NCBI RefSeq assembly: GCF_900156045.1
Contig: NZ_FTMX01000002.1
Coordinates: 248,001 to 312,000, forward strand
DNA: 64,000 nucleotides
Reading direction: 5' to 3'
Source: Peribacillus simplex
GTDB lineage: Bacteria; Bacillota; Bacilli; Bacillales; DSM-1321
Part shown: in pieces, positions 29,289 to 37,139 of the stretch
Layout of the letters: each line of letters begins with the position of its first letter
How positions within the stretch are numbered: the first letter of the stretch is position 1
Notes under the pieces: generated by a model
Told to the model about the DNA's origin: nothing
The model's database searches: none
Seen by the model: only the letters and a program-made list of their open reading frames with translations
Translations under genes and position numbers: made by a program

Positions 29289-29314
29289 AAGCGTGGATAT
29301 ATTTATCCACGCTT
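29289..29314 (-). other. Intercistronic hairpin between dapH and dapL
   Basis: AAGCGTGGATA / TATCCACGCTT, an 11-base stem with a four-base loop and no T run. It lies 20 bases before the dapL start. It may stabilise the dapH message or lower dapL expression. Confidence 0.7.
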
Positions 29315-29335
29315 CAGGCAATATTCACTAAAGAA

Positions 29336-30046
29336 TTAAAGTTGACGAAGTTCTTGCATGATTTCTGTTTTTGATTTTGTTTTTTCGTCAATTTGTTTAA
29401 TGACCCTCGCCGGGATACCAGCAGCCACGGAGTAAGGAGGAACGTCTTTTGTTACAACTGCACCAGCCGCCACAACTGAACCTTGACCGATTTTCACACC
29501 TTCTAATACGACCGCATTGGCTCCGATTAAAACATCATCTTCCAAAATGACCGGTTGTGCGGAAGGCGGCTCGATGACACCTGCTAAAACGGCACCTGCA
29601 CCTACGTGACAGTTTTTACCCACTGTTGCACGACCGCCCAGTATTGCGTTCATGTCGATCATTGTGCCTTCACCGATGACAGAACCAATATTGATTGATG
29701 CACCCATCATGATGACTGCGTTGTCTCCAATGGATACTTGGTCACGGATTATTGCGCCAGGCTCGATACGGGCTTTGATGCCTTTTAGGTCCAATAAAGG
29801 AATGGCAGAGTTACGGCGATCATTTTCAACTACATAATCCTCGATTTTTGTTCCTGCTGCCTTGATTGCTTCTTCGACTTCAGACCACTCACCGAATACG
29901 ACACCTGTATTTCCTGTTATGAAAGTTTTAGAAGCTGGACCAAAATCCATGCCTTCTAAATTGCCTTTGACATATACCTTTACAGGTGTAGCTTTTTTAC
30001 TATTTGAGATAAAAGAAATAATTTCGTTTGCATCCATTTTATTCAT
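29336..30046 (-). CDS. dapH: Tetrahydrodipicolinate N-acetyltransferase
   Basis: Acetyl-CoA dependent acylation of tetrahydrodipicolinate in the acetylase branch of the diaminopimelate pathway. It has 236 residues, identical in length to B. subtilis DapH (YkuQ). A DapH_N domain (about 1-85) is followed by left-handed beta-helix hexapeptide repeats (about 90-220: [24 protein letters not shown] and so on). The ATG at 30046 has AGGAGGT nine bases upstream; a longer frame to 30127 is unsupported. First gene of dapH-dapL. Confidence 0.95.
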   Translation of the reverse strand: MNKMDANEIISFISNSKKATPVKVYVKGNLEGMDFGPASKTFITGNTGVVFGEWSEVEEAIKAAGTKIEDYVVENDRRNSAIPLLDLKGIKARIEPGAIIRDQVSIGDNAVIMMGASINIGSVIGEGTMIDMNAILGGRATVGKNCHVGAGAVLAGVIEPPSAQPVILEDDVLIGANAVVLEGVKIGQGSVVAAGAVVTKDVPPYSVAAGIPARVIKQIDEKTKSKTEIMQELRQL

Positions 30047-30170
30047 TCCTGGTAAACCTCCTAAATATGTATCATTACTCGTTTTAAATTTACCAGACAA
30101 CTGCCGGCAAAACAAGTTGAATGTCACTCTTATATATTATTCTCCGCTATTGACATTTTTGTCAGCGGAC

Positions 30171-31055
30171 CTATAACATTCCTTGGTCACGAATATGCTC
30201 TTTCACCACTTCCGTGAATGCTTGCACTTGCTTTAACTGGAAGGCAGATTCATAGCCGCAAAGCCATGTATCTCGTTCGATTGAGTGGTTATGCCCATCC
30301 AGTAGAGGTATTTTAAAAACATTCGTATCTTTATCATGTAAAGTGATGGCTGGCAGGATTGCATATCCTATGCCATTGAACACCATTTGTTTGCATGTTT
30401 CGATTTGATCCACGACAATGGTGTTTTTTGGTGTCGTTTTAAATTGCCGATGCCACCAGTCCTGGATTTCCTGATAATAATTCGAATCGCTTTTAAACTG
30501 AATGAATGGCCGGTCCGTTTCGAACACTTGATTCAGTTCCTTCATTTCAGTATCCACCAAATAAAGCATATCCGTAAATAAATGCTGTTTTACCCCTTTC
30601 CAATCCGGAGCTCCCCTTATGATGCCAATATGCACCTGTCCTTCATACAAAGACTTTAAAATTTCACTGCTCCAGCCAGTGATTAAGGAAATTTTGGCAT
30701 ACGGATATTTTTGAACGAACTTTTTCAATACTTGCGGCAGCCAATTTTGACCGACAATTGAAGCACAGGCTATTTTCAAAGTCCCATATACTTCATGGTC
30801 CATAGCTTGAATACTTTCCCTGACCTTTTCTTCTTTTTCGATAACCTCATTGGCCAGTCGAATTACCGCTTCACCTGCAGGCGTCAGTGACAGCCCTTTT
30901 TGTGAACGCACAAACAGTTTCGAGCCCCAATCCTTTTCTATGGATTGTAAACGCTGTGATAAAGCCGGCTGGGAAACGAACAACCGCTCAGCTGCTTTTC
31001 TCATATTCATTTCCTGAGCAAGCACGGATAATAAATGAAATTCTGAAAATGACAT
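30171..31055 (-). CDS. ccpC: LysR-type regulator CcpC
   Basis: Citrate-responsive repressor of TCA-branch genes (citZ, citB) in Bacillus. It has 294 residues. The winged HTH at about 1-60 carries LAQEMNMRKAAERLFVSQPALSQRLQSIEKDWGSKLFVRSQKGLSLTPAG, nearly the sequence I remember for B. subtilis CcpC, followed by the substrate-binding domain. The ATG at 31055 has AGAGG nine bases upstream. Divergent from the TSUP transporter gene, 113 bases away. It precedes dapH-dapL, as ccpC does near ykuQ-ykuR in B. subtilis. Confidence 0.88.
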   Translation of the reverse strand: MSFSEFHLLSVLAQEMNMRKAAERLFVSQPALSQRLQSIEKDWGSKLFVRSQKGLSLTPAGEAVIRLANEVIEKEEKVRESIQAMDHEVYGTLKIACASIVGQNWLPQVLKKFVQKYPYAKISLITGWSSEILKSLYEGQVHIGIIRGAPDWKGVKQHLFTDMLYLVDTEMKELNQVFETDRPFIQFKSDSNYYQEIQDWWHRQFKTTPKNTIVVDQIETCKQMVFNGIGYAILPAITLHDKDTNVFKIPLLDGHNHSIERDTWLCGYESAFQLKQVQAFTEVVKEHIRDQGML

Positions 31056-31168
31056 ACACACCAACCTCTTGATAATTAATTCTTATCATGATGATTTAAT
31101 TTATTTAAATTTTATTATCAACAAAGTCGGCTTATAATACAAGAGAAAAGAAACGGGGTGAATATGCT

Positions 31169-31906
31169 TTGACGATCATTTTACTGCTTGTCATCGGTTT
31201 TGCGGCATCCTTTGTCGGCACATTGGCAGGGAGCGGCGGCCTTATCGGAATGCCATCCCTTCTTTTGATAGGTTTACCCATACACCAGGTTATTGGTTCA
31301 GTCAAATTTTCCAATATGTTTTCTTCTTTTTCTAGCTTTTATATTTTATTCAAGAAAAAACAGCTAAAGTTGAAAGATGCCCTCCAGTTAATCCCATTCG
31401 CCCTTTTCGGTGGCTTATGTGGTGGCCTGCTTGCTAATTCATTCTCTGAGAAGGCAATGAATTTGTTAGCCATCTGTCTCTTGACTGTCGCTTTGATCAT
31501 GAATTTCATAAAAAAACCGAAACCTTCCGATGAATCGGATTGGCATCTCCCAAAAAAAGTGTATCCATCCTTATTCGGAATCAGTGTCTATGATGGAATG
31601 TTCGGACCCGGACAGGCAACCATGCTCATGTATACCTTTTTAAGAAATGGTGCCACCTACCTTCAATCCCTAGCCTTTACTAGATTCCAAACTTTCATTA
31701 GCTGTACAGCTGCATTCATTACCTATTTCATTGCGGGTAACATTGCATGGGGGATTGCCATTTATTACACGATCGGTTCCCTTATCGGATCACAGCTGGC
31801 CTTGCGTGTGGCGCAAAAAATCTCGACTCGACAATTGAAATTCATTTTACATTCGGTTACGGTCGCATTGTTGATTCAATTGGTCATCAGGGTCGCGTTC
31901 CCTTAA
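31169..31906 (+). CDS. TSUP family membrane transporter (TauE/SafE-like)
   Basis: A 245-residue integral membrane protein with about seven to eight helices and the TauE/SafE glycine-rich start (VGTLAGSGGLIGMPSLLL) repeated in the second half (YDGMFGPGQATMLMY). Family members export or import sulfite, sulfoacetate or other small organosulfur anions. The start is TTG at 31169 after GGGGTGA; an overlapping ATG at 31164 is out of frame and stops at once. The gene is divergent from ccpC, which might regulate it, though I see no firm operator. Confidence 0.85.
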   Translation: MTIILLLVIGFAASFVGTLAGSGGLIGMPSLLLIGLPIHQVIGSVKFSNMFSSFSSFYILFKKKQLKLKDALQLIPFALFGGLCGGLLANSFSEKAMNLLAICLLTVALIMNFIKKPKPSDESDWHLPKKVYPSLFGISVYDGMFGPGQATMLMYTFLRNGATYLQSLAFTRFQTFISCTAAFITYFIAGNIAWGIAIYYTIGSLIGSQLALRVAQKISTRQLKFILHSVTVALLIQLVIRVAFP

Positions 31907-31910
31907 ATAC

Positions 31911-31945
31911 AAAGGCAAACTCCATTTAAAGAGTCTGCCTTTTTT
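31911..31945. terminator. Terminator between the TSUP and DHA2 transporter genes
   Basis: AAAGGCA..ACTC / GAGT..TGCCTTT with a T run on the plus strand; lies between two convergent genes. Confidence 0.75.
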
Positions 31946-31947
31946 CC

Positions 31948-33453
31948 CTATGCCTTCTTATTCTTTCTTAGTCTCGTAAGTAACAGGAAGCTGATTACAG
32001 AGAAGACTAGAACAATGAGATAAATCGTCTGTAATGACAATGTAAGTCCTTCCTGTAATACATGCACCACATTTTCAGGAAGCGACATGCGTTCTTCACT
32101 GTTCAACAGTTTATTTGCCGTATCTATCGTCACTCCCGAGCCAGCCGGCGCATGCTCGTTCAAGTAGGCTTGAAGCCTCATATTCATGATTCCTCCAAGT
32201 AATGCAGCACCTACAGTATTTCCTAAATTACGCATGAACATATTGGAAGCTGTCGCAATGCCCCTTCGTTCCCAGCTGACGGTTTTTTGAATGACGACAA
32301 TGAATGAGGTAGAAGTCAAGCCCATGCCTACACCGACAAAGAAGGATCCCATGGCAGCAATGATGGGCCCAGCTTCCGGCTTCATCCACACTAGGATCAA
32401 GCTCCCAACAATCAATGAACACCCTCCAAGGAGGGAGGTTGATTTGAATCCTATTTTCATCAATAACCTGCCAGAGACCATTGATGCGATCGGCCAGCCA
32501 ATAGACATGGCTGTCAATGTAAAACCAGCTACCGTAGGCGAGCGCTCCATCACGCCCTGAACGAATGTAGGGAGGAAACTTGATAATCCGATCATCATCA
32601 CCCCTGTCGTCAGGGATACGAGATTGGCAATCAGAATGGAACGCTCCTGCCAAATTTCAAATGGCATCATTGGTTCGGCCGCTTTCTTTTCCTGAAGAAT
32701 GAATAAGATGAAGGTGATGATGGCCACTGATGCCAAGGAAATGACCGGAGCTGAAGCCCATGACCATTTCACTCCTCCTTCTACGAGTATCACCATTAGA
32801 GTGGATATGGATAACGTCAATAGCGTTGCACCTAGGTAATCGATATCACGTTTTTTCTTTTCGATATTTTCATGAAGGAAAAACCAAATCCCAATAAAAG
32901 ACAATAAGCCCAAAGGTATATTTACCCAGAAGACAAGCTTCCAAGTCAGGGATTCAACAAGCAAGCCGCCCAAAGCTGGCCCCATGACAGCCGAAATGCC
33001 CCACACGCTCGATAGATACCCTTGAACGCGTGCCCTCTCTTCATTTTTATAAATATCACCAACAATTGTCGAAGCTACAGGAGCTACAGCCCCCGCCCCA
33101 AAACCTTGTATAAAGCGATATATGATGAGTTCCGTCATGGAATCTGCAAAGCCGCAAAGAAGGGAGCCAATTAAAAAGACAATGATTCCAAATAATAAAA
33201 CAGGTTTTCTCCCGAGAATATCCGATAGCTTTCCATATATCAAGACTGTTACCGCGTTCATTAGCAAATAACCTGAAAACACCCAGCTGTAAAGTGAAAA
33301 ACCGCCTAAATCACTTACAATGGCTGGCATTGCCGTCGAAACGATCGTTCCTTCTATAGCGTTCATAAACATAGCCAACATGATGGCGGCTAATATGAAG
33401 GGACGTCTCAATTTTTTATTCTGCACCTTTGCACTATTCACTTCTTGGCCCAA
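31948..33453 (-). CDS. DHA2-family multidrug efflux MFS transporter (14 helices)
   Basis: A drug:proton antiporter of the EmrB/QacA type with 501-504 residues and about 14 hydrophobic helices. It has the DHA2 motif A region GKLSDILGRKPVLLFG, motif C-like GPALGGLLVESLTWKLVFWVNIP (helix 5) and the first-helix motif MNAIEGTIVSTAMPAIV. Substrates cannot be predicted. The ATG at 33462 is nearly on top of the GGGGAGG site; the TTG at 33453 is 9 bases away and is given here. No regulator gene of the usual TetR/MarR kind is adjacent. Confidence 0.88.
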   Translation of the reverse strand: MGQEVNSAKVQNKKLRRPFILAAIMLAMFMNAIEGTIVSTAMPAIVSDLGGFSLYSWVFSGYLLMNAVTVLIYGKLSDILGRKPVLLFGIIVFLIGSLLCGFADSMTELIIYRFIQGFGAGAVAPVASTIVGDIYKNEERARVQGYLSSVWGISAVMGPALGGLLVESLTWKLVFWVNIPLGLLSFIGIWFFLHENIEKKKRDIDYLGATLLTLSISTLMVILVEGGVKWSWASAPVISLASVAIITFILFILQEKKAAEPMMPFEIWQERSILIANLVSLTTGVMMIGLSSFLPTFVQGVMERSPTVAGFTLTAMSIGWPIASMVSGRLLMKIGFKSTSLLGGCSLIVGSLILVWMKPEAGPIIAAMGSFFVGVGMGLTSTSFIVVIQKTVSWERRGIATASNMFMRNLGNTVGAALLGGIMNMRLQAYLNEHAPAGSGVTIDTANKLLNSEERMSLPENVVHVLQEGLTLSLQTIYLIVLVFSVISFLLLTRLRKNKKA

Positions 33454-33526
33454 TTTCAGCATCCTCCCCTAATAGACCCTTACTGTTTATAGACTTTACC
33501 ACTAACTGGATCAAATATGTAAAAAC

Positions 33527-33551
33527 AAGAAAACTCGCCAACTGGCGAGTC
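33527..33551 (-). terminator. darB terminator
   Basis: ACTCGCC / GGCGAGT with a four-base loop and TTTTC on the minus strand. Confidence 0.75.
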
Positions 33552-33580
33552 TTGAGGTTAACCATCATTTTATGCCTTAC

Positions 33581-34021
33581 TTATTTATCGGGTGTATTTT
33601 GTTTAAATACCTTTTTTAGGATTGCTCTTCTCGTTAAGATACCTTCAAATACATGTTCGTCATTCTCCACACAGACAAAAGGATGATCAATCAACAATTC
33701 CACTCCCTTGGTCAATGTATCTTCAATATGCAGGCGAGGTATTTCTATATTCATTATTTCGGAAACTTTTTTATTCTCAAGATTATCAAATTCAATTCGT
33801 TCCAGTCCCAAGATTGAATCAAGAATGACTGGTGTGCTAATTAAACCATGCAGTTTATACATCGGATCTAACACAGGAATGGCCGTATAACCGCTCTTTG
33901 TTAATACCAATAGTGCATGTTCTAAATTATTGGTTACCTGCACGTGGGCCACGCGTTCAGAAGAAATCATTAAGTCTTTAACGCTGGATTCCAATAAATC
34001 CCCATCATGAGTACCGATCAT
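33581..34021 (-). CDS. darB: CBS-domain c-di-AMP receptor DarB/CbpB (YkuL)
   Basis: A 146-residue protein made of two CBS motifs (about 8-65 and 75-135). In B. subtilis the YkuL/DarB protein without c-di-AMP activates the (p)ppGpp synthetase Rel and pyruvate carboxylase; Listeria CbpB acts similarly. Assignment rests on length, the sequence LMISSERVAHVQVTNNLEHALLVLTKSGYTAIPVLD and position between ykuJ and ccpC. The ATG at 34021 has AAGGGG seven bases upstream; the frame's earlier start at 34039 is less suitable. Confidence 0.86.
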   Translation of the reverse strand: MIGTHDGDLLESSVKDLMISSERVAHVQVTNNLEHALLVLTKSGYTAIPVLDPMYKLHGLISTPVILDSILGLERIEFDNLENKKVSEIMNIEIPRLHIEDTLTKGVELLIDHPFVCVENDEHVFEGILTRRAILKKVFKQNTPDK

Positions 34022-34143
34022 GTTAAAACCCCTTACCATATGTTTTTATATACAGCTCTTTCTATAGTTTAACATATGTAAGCAGAAAAGGCTCATTCCT
34101 AGACCAATAAAATCCCAAACGGCGGGATTTCCACAAGAGATCT

Positions 34144-34290
34144 TTAGCCTTTACTAGTTTTGATGTTAACCTGTTTAAAACCGCATTCCGGGCATTGATA
34201 AATCACATTTTGGTTGGATTGTGCCGTTAATACATTATCCATTTCCCTTTCCTCACCGCATGCTGGGCATATTACCATTGGATTTTTCAT
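34144..34290 (-). CDS. Small zinc-ribbon protein
   Basis: A 48-residue protein with two CxxC knuckles (CPACGEE and CPECGFK), a minimal zinc ribbon. I do not recognise a named family; such peptides often bind nucleic acid or protein partners. GGAGGG lies upstream of the ATG at 34290; a longer frame to 34341 is unlikely. It lies between ykuJ and darB, where B. subtilis has ykuK and abbA, but the sequence does not look like either. Confidence 0.6.
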   Translation of the reverse strand: MKNPMVICPACGEEREMDNVLTAQSNQNVIYQCPECGFKQVNIKTSKG

Positions 34291-34344
34291 TTTTACATCC
34301 CTCCAATTAATAAGATGTGTAAATTTCACTGCTTCATTCACAAT

Positions 34345-34376
34345 AAAAAAGCCGCTTCCAAAGGAGGGCGGCTTTT
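34345..34376 (-). terminator. ykuJ terminator
   Basis: AAAAGCCGC / GCGGCTTTT with a T run on the minus strand, between ykuJ and the zinc-ribbon gene. Confidence 0.85.
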
Positions 34377-34386
34377 CGTGATTTTT

Positions 34387-34626
34387 TTAAGATTGAAGAA
34401 GATCAAAGATTTCAATGGTAATCATATCAATATTATCGAATTGATATTTGGATGATTTCCCTTTATCACTGTATACTTCAAGCTCGAACATTTCTGTTTT
34501 GCTGAAATATGTAACCTGGCACTTTTTCACACCATCTATTTCAAAAAAACGTTGAGCAGATTCAGATTCCTTCGCTTGCTCTTGAAGACTTTTCAATCTG
34601 GTAAGGATGCCCTGTAATTGAGACAT
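34387..34626 (-). CDS. ykuJ: YkuJ (DUF1797) protein
   Basis: A 79-residue soluble protein of the DUF1797 family; small alpha/beta fold, function unknown. The start SQLQGILTRLKSLQEQA and the end FDNIDMITIEIFDLLQS match B. subtilis YkuJ closely (same length). The ribosome site is GGAGAGGGAG upstream of the ATG at 34626. Single-gene unit with its own terminator. Confidence 0.9.
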   Translation of the reverse strand: MSQLQGILTRLKSLQEQAKESESAQRFFEIDGVKKCQVTYFSKTEMFELEVYSDKGKSSKYQFDNIDMITIEIFDLLQS

Positions 34627-34809
34627 ACTCCCTCTCCTTTCTGAATAAAACCTTTTCGATAGGTTTCACTATACCATACTTTTCTATCCAGTAGCCACGC
34701 TGAAATAAATTCAGAATAATTTAAAACTTCATTCTTTACATGGCACTATTAACAGAATAAAATAAGGAATGGATTTTGTACATGAAAAATTTCTTGGGGG
34801 TAGATTCTG

Positions 34810-35769
34810 TTGCAAAACATTAGTGAACTTGGTTATCGCATTTCATTGATTGATGGTTTTGATTTGGATAGAAGAAATCGTACAGGTACATATGTAATTG
34901 CCGATGAAGACATCACATTAGTCGAAACTTCCGCCAGCCCTTCCATCCCCCACTTAATGAAGGGGCTCGAACATTTGGGAATCGCCCTCGAAGATATTAC
35001 ATATATCATTCTTACCCATATTCATTTGGACCATGCAGGTGGAGCTGGACTTTTTTTACAGCATTGCCCGAACGCCAAAGTGATCGTCCATCCAAAAGGT
35101 GCACGTCATCTAGAAGATCCAACACGTTTGATTGCTGGGGCCAAAGCAGTCTATGGTGAAGAATTCAACAAGCTTTTCGATCCGATTTTACCTATTCCGT
35201 TTGAAAGAATGCAGATTAAACATGATCGGGAATCCCTGCAAACAAGTGATAATTCAAAGTTGACCTTTTATGACACTCCCGGACACGCAAACCATCATTT
35301 AAGCATATTCGATTCGGTATCAAAAGGGATGTTTTCAGGTGACACCGTAGGCATCTATTATCGTGAACTCGATGAAGAAGGTCTGGAATTTCACTTACCT
35401 TCCACATCGCCAAACCAATTTAACCCCGAAGCGATGCTTGCAGCAGCGGATTTGTATGAGAGCATCGGCGTAGAACGTATATATTTTGGCCATTATGGGG
35501 TTTCTGAAAACCCTAACGAGGTATTTAAACAACTTCATTACTGGCTGCCTAAATTTGTTGCGACTGCCAAATCGGCATACAGGGAATATAAGAGCTTTGA
35601 GGAACGAGTGGCAGCGACCAGTAAAAATATTTTCACGGAAGTCGCCTTTCATTTAGGCGAAAAAGGAATCACCACAGATCATCCTGTTTTTGAAATCATC
35701 GCCATGGACCTGAACGTTTGTTCCATGGGATTGATTGACTATCTGGTAAAACAGGAAAAAGCGAAGTAG
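34810..35769 (+). CDS. Metallo-beta-lactamase fold hydrolase
   Basis: A 319-residue cytoplasmic MBL-fold protein with zinc ligands in THIHLDHAGG (about 75-84), His in DTPGHANHH, Asp in FSGDTVG and His in YFGHYGV, then a helical C-terminal extension (about 230-319). This resembles the glyoxalase-II/quorum-lactonase-like MBL group; the substrate is unknown. The start is TTG at 34810 with GGGGG nine bases upstream. It is the first of two same-strand genes, the next being a glutaredoxin-like protein 90 bases downstream. Confidence 0.85.
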   Translation: MQNISELGYRISLIDGFDLDRRNRTGTYVIADEDITLVETSASPSIPHLMKGLEHLGIALEDITYIILTHIHLDHAGGAGLFLQHCPNAKVIVHPKGARHLEDPTRLIAGAKAVYGEEFNKLFDPILPIPFERMQIKHDRESLQTSDNSKLTFYDTPGHANHHLSIFDSVSKGMFSGDTVGIYYRELDEEGLEFHLPSTSPNQFNPEAMLAAADLYESIGVERIYFGHYGVSENPNEVFKQLHYWLPKFVATAKSAYREYKSFEERVAATSKNIFTEVAFHLGEKGITTDHPVFEIIAMDLNVCSMGLIDYLVKQEKAK

Positions 35770-35858
35770 AACGGGTACTGGGGTGTTTTCCTATTCAAAT
35801 GTCCTGGCATCCTCTATAATGAAAAATAAAACTTACCAAAAGCATATGGAGGATTGAA

Positions 35859-36092
35859 ATGAAAGACGTTACGCTATATACCCAACCTGATTGCCCTCCC
35901 TGCAAAATCATGAAAATGTTCTTTGACGATAATAATGTCGTTTACAAAGAAAAGGATATTAAAGCAGATGGACAAGCCCGAAAAGAATTAACTAATAAAT
36001 ACGGCGCCTATTCCACACCAACGGTCGTCATCGATGGGAAAGCCATTGTTGGTTTTGAATTGGACGAAATAAAAAAAGAACTGAATATATAA
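35859..36092 (+). CDS. Glutaredoxin/NrdH-like thioredoxin-fold protein
   Basis: A 77-residue redox protein. The active site CPPC (residues about 12-15) follows LYTQPD, and the cis-Pro is in YSTPTVVIDG, the thioredoxin-fold signature. CPPC is less usual than CxYC of classical glutaredoxins; the short length fits the NrdH/YruB-like group that reduces small targets. The ATG at 35859 has GGAGG upstream. Ends in a strong shared terminator. Confidence 0.88.
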   Translation: MKDVTLYTQPDCPPCKIMKMFFDDNNVVYKEKDIKADGQARKELTNKYGAYSTPTVVIDGKAIVGFELDEIKKELNI

Positions 36093-36133
36093 AAGAAGTC
36101 TAGAGAAGGCAGTGGCCTCCTCTAGACTTCTTC
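36093..36133. terminator. Terminator after the glutaredoxin-like gene
   Basis: GAAGTCTAGAG / CTCTAGACTTC stem with a 14-base loop, between convergent genes; short T tails on both strands. Confidence 0.8.
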
Positions 36134-36170
36134 ATTCAGCTCCATATTTTTCAACTTTGAAAAATTTGCC

Positions 36171-36656
36171 TTATTTCATTTTATCACTTTCATACTTTAC
36201 ATCCGTTACCTTCCAAACGTCATTTTCCTTTTTCAAAGTAACTGATTCAACATGTTTTTCCATCGATACCGGTCCGTCCCCAGTGTCCCCGAATTCCTCC
36301 TGAACATAAATGACATCACCGTTTTTCCCATATACAATTTCCGTATTCTTGTCGTAACTGAAAAAAGGGATATAATACGGAGCGAAATCCGATCCAAAAG
36401 CGGTATAACCGCCATCGACTTTCACTACATTCGCTTGGACAAACTTCTTGATGAAATCACCCGTGAAATGTTTACCCAACTTCCCTTCAATCGCTTCCTT
36501 AGTACGTACTTCCTCACTGATCGAACCCTGGTTCTCCATGGCATCCTTCACTAAAGATAGCACTTCATCTCTATGTAAACCCTCCGCTGAAGCAGTGAAC
36601 CCTCCACTTAAAAATAAAAGGATACTGGCAAGACATGCAACTAGATATTTCTTCAT
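36171..36656 (-). CDS. Secreted protein of unknown function (possibly DUF3993)
   Basis: A 161-residue exported protein. It has a signal peptide with a basic start and hydrophobic core (KKYLVACLASILLFLSGG) and a probable signal peptidase I site after FTASA (about residue 24). The mature part has a helical region and then beta-rich sequence around GGYTAFGSDFAPYYIPFFSYDKNTEIVYG. The DUF3993 name is a tentative recollection. AAGGAG is nine bases before the ATG at 36656. Confidence 0.65.
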   Translation of the reverse strand: MKKYLVACLASILLFLSGGFTASAEGLHRDEVLSLVKDAMENQGSISEEVRTKEAIEGKLGKHFTGDFIKKFVQANVVKVDGGYTAFGSDFAPYYIPFFSYDKNTEIVYGKNGDVIYVQEEFGDTGDGPVSMEKHVESVTLKKENDVWKVTDVKYESDKMK

Positions 36657-36798
36657 TACAATCATCTCCTTGTTATAGAATTTCTCCTAATGGTTCTGAT
36701 TTTTGCCTATGCCTTTCAATACCCGTCAAAATCAAAGCCAAACTACAAAATCAATTTCTCCGGGATATCTTGATACCATTACCCATTTTTCACAATAA

Positions 36799-36831
36799 AA
36801 AAGGAGATTTCATGATATTGAAATCTCCTTC
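36799..36831 (-). terminator. Terminator of the 75-aa membrane protein gene
   Basis: AAGGAGATTTCA / TGAAATCTCCTT, a 12-base stem with a six-base loop and T run on the minus strand. Confidence 0.85.
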
Positions 36832-36837
36832 TCAGAA

Positions 36838-37065
36838 TTATCGAAAAGCATAGTAAAAAATAAAACCGGCAACCAAAATCGTCCCGACGAAAAGGGAAAC
36901 GAATACCGGGTTCTTTAAATAAGGATGTTCTTTAACTGAATCATCGAGAGTCGAATCATATCTGGCCTTCACTTTCTGTGCCCTTGCTACAGAATAAGTA
37001 TAAAAGAGCAGATATAATGCCATGATTGTAACGATTATGATTAGAATCCAGATGTACGTGCTCAA
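36838..37065 (-). CDS. Small two-helix membrane protein
   Basis: A 75-residue protein with an N-terminal helix (about 4-24) and a C-terminal helix (about 54-74) joined by a charged cytoplasmic loop (VKARYDSTLDDSVKEHPYLKNP). I do not recognise the family. It lies just downstream of ykuI on the same strand (75-base gap) and has its own terminator, so it may be co-transcribed with ykuI. Confidence 0.6.
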   Translation of the reverse strand: MSTYIWILIIIVTIMALYLLFYTYSVARAQKVKARYDSTLDDSVKEHPYLKNPVFVSLFVGTILVAGFIFYYAFR

Positions 37066-37139
37066 AATATGTCTCCTCCAAGCGCATCATTTCTGCTTAT
37101 CGTTACACATTTAAAGCGATTATATTCATGAATCGTTTT

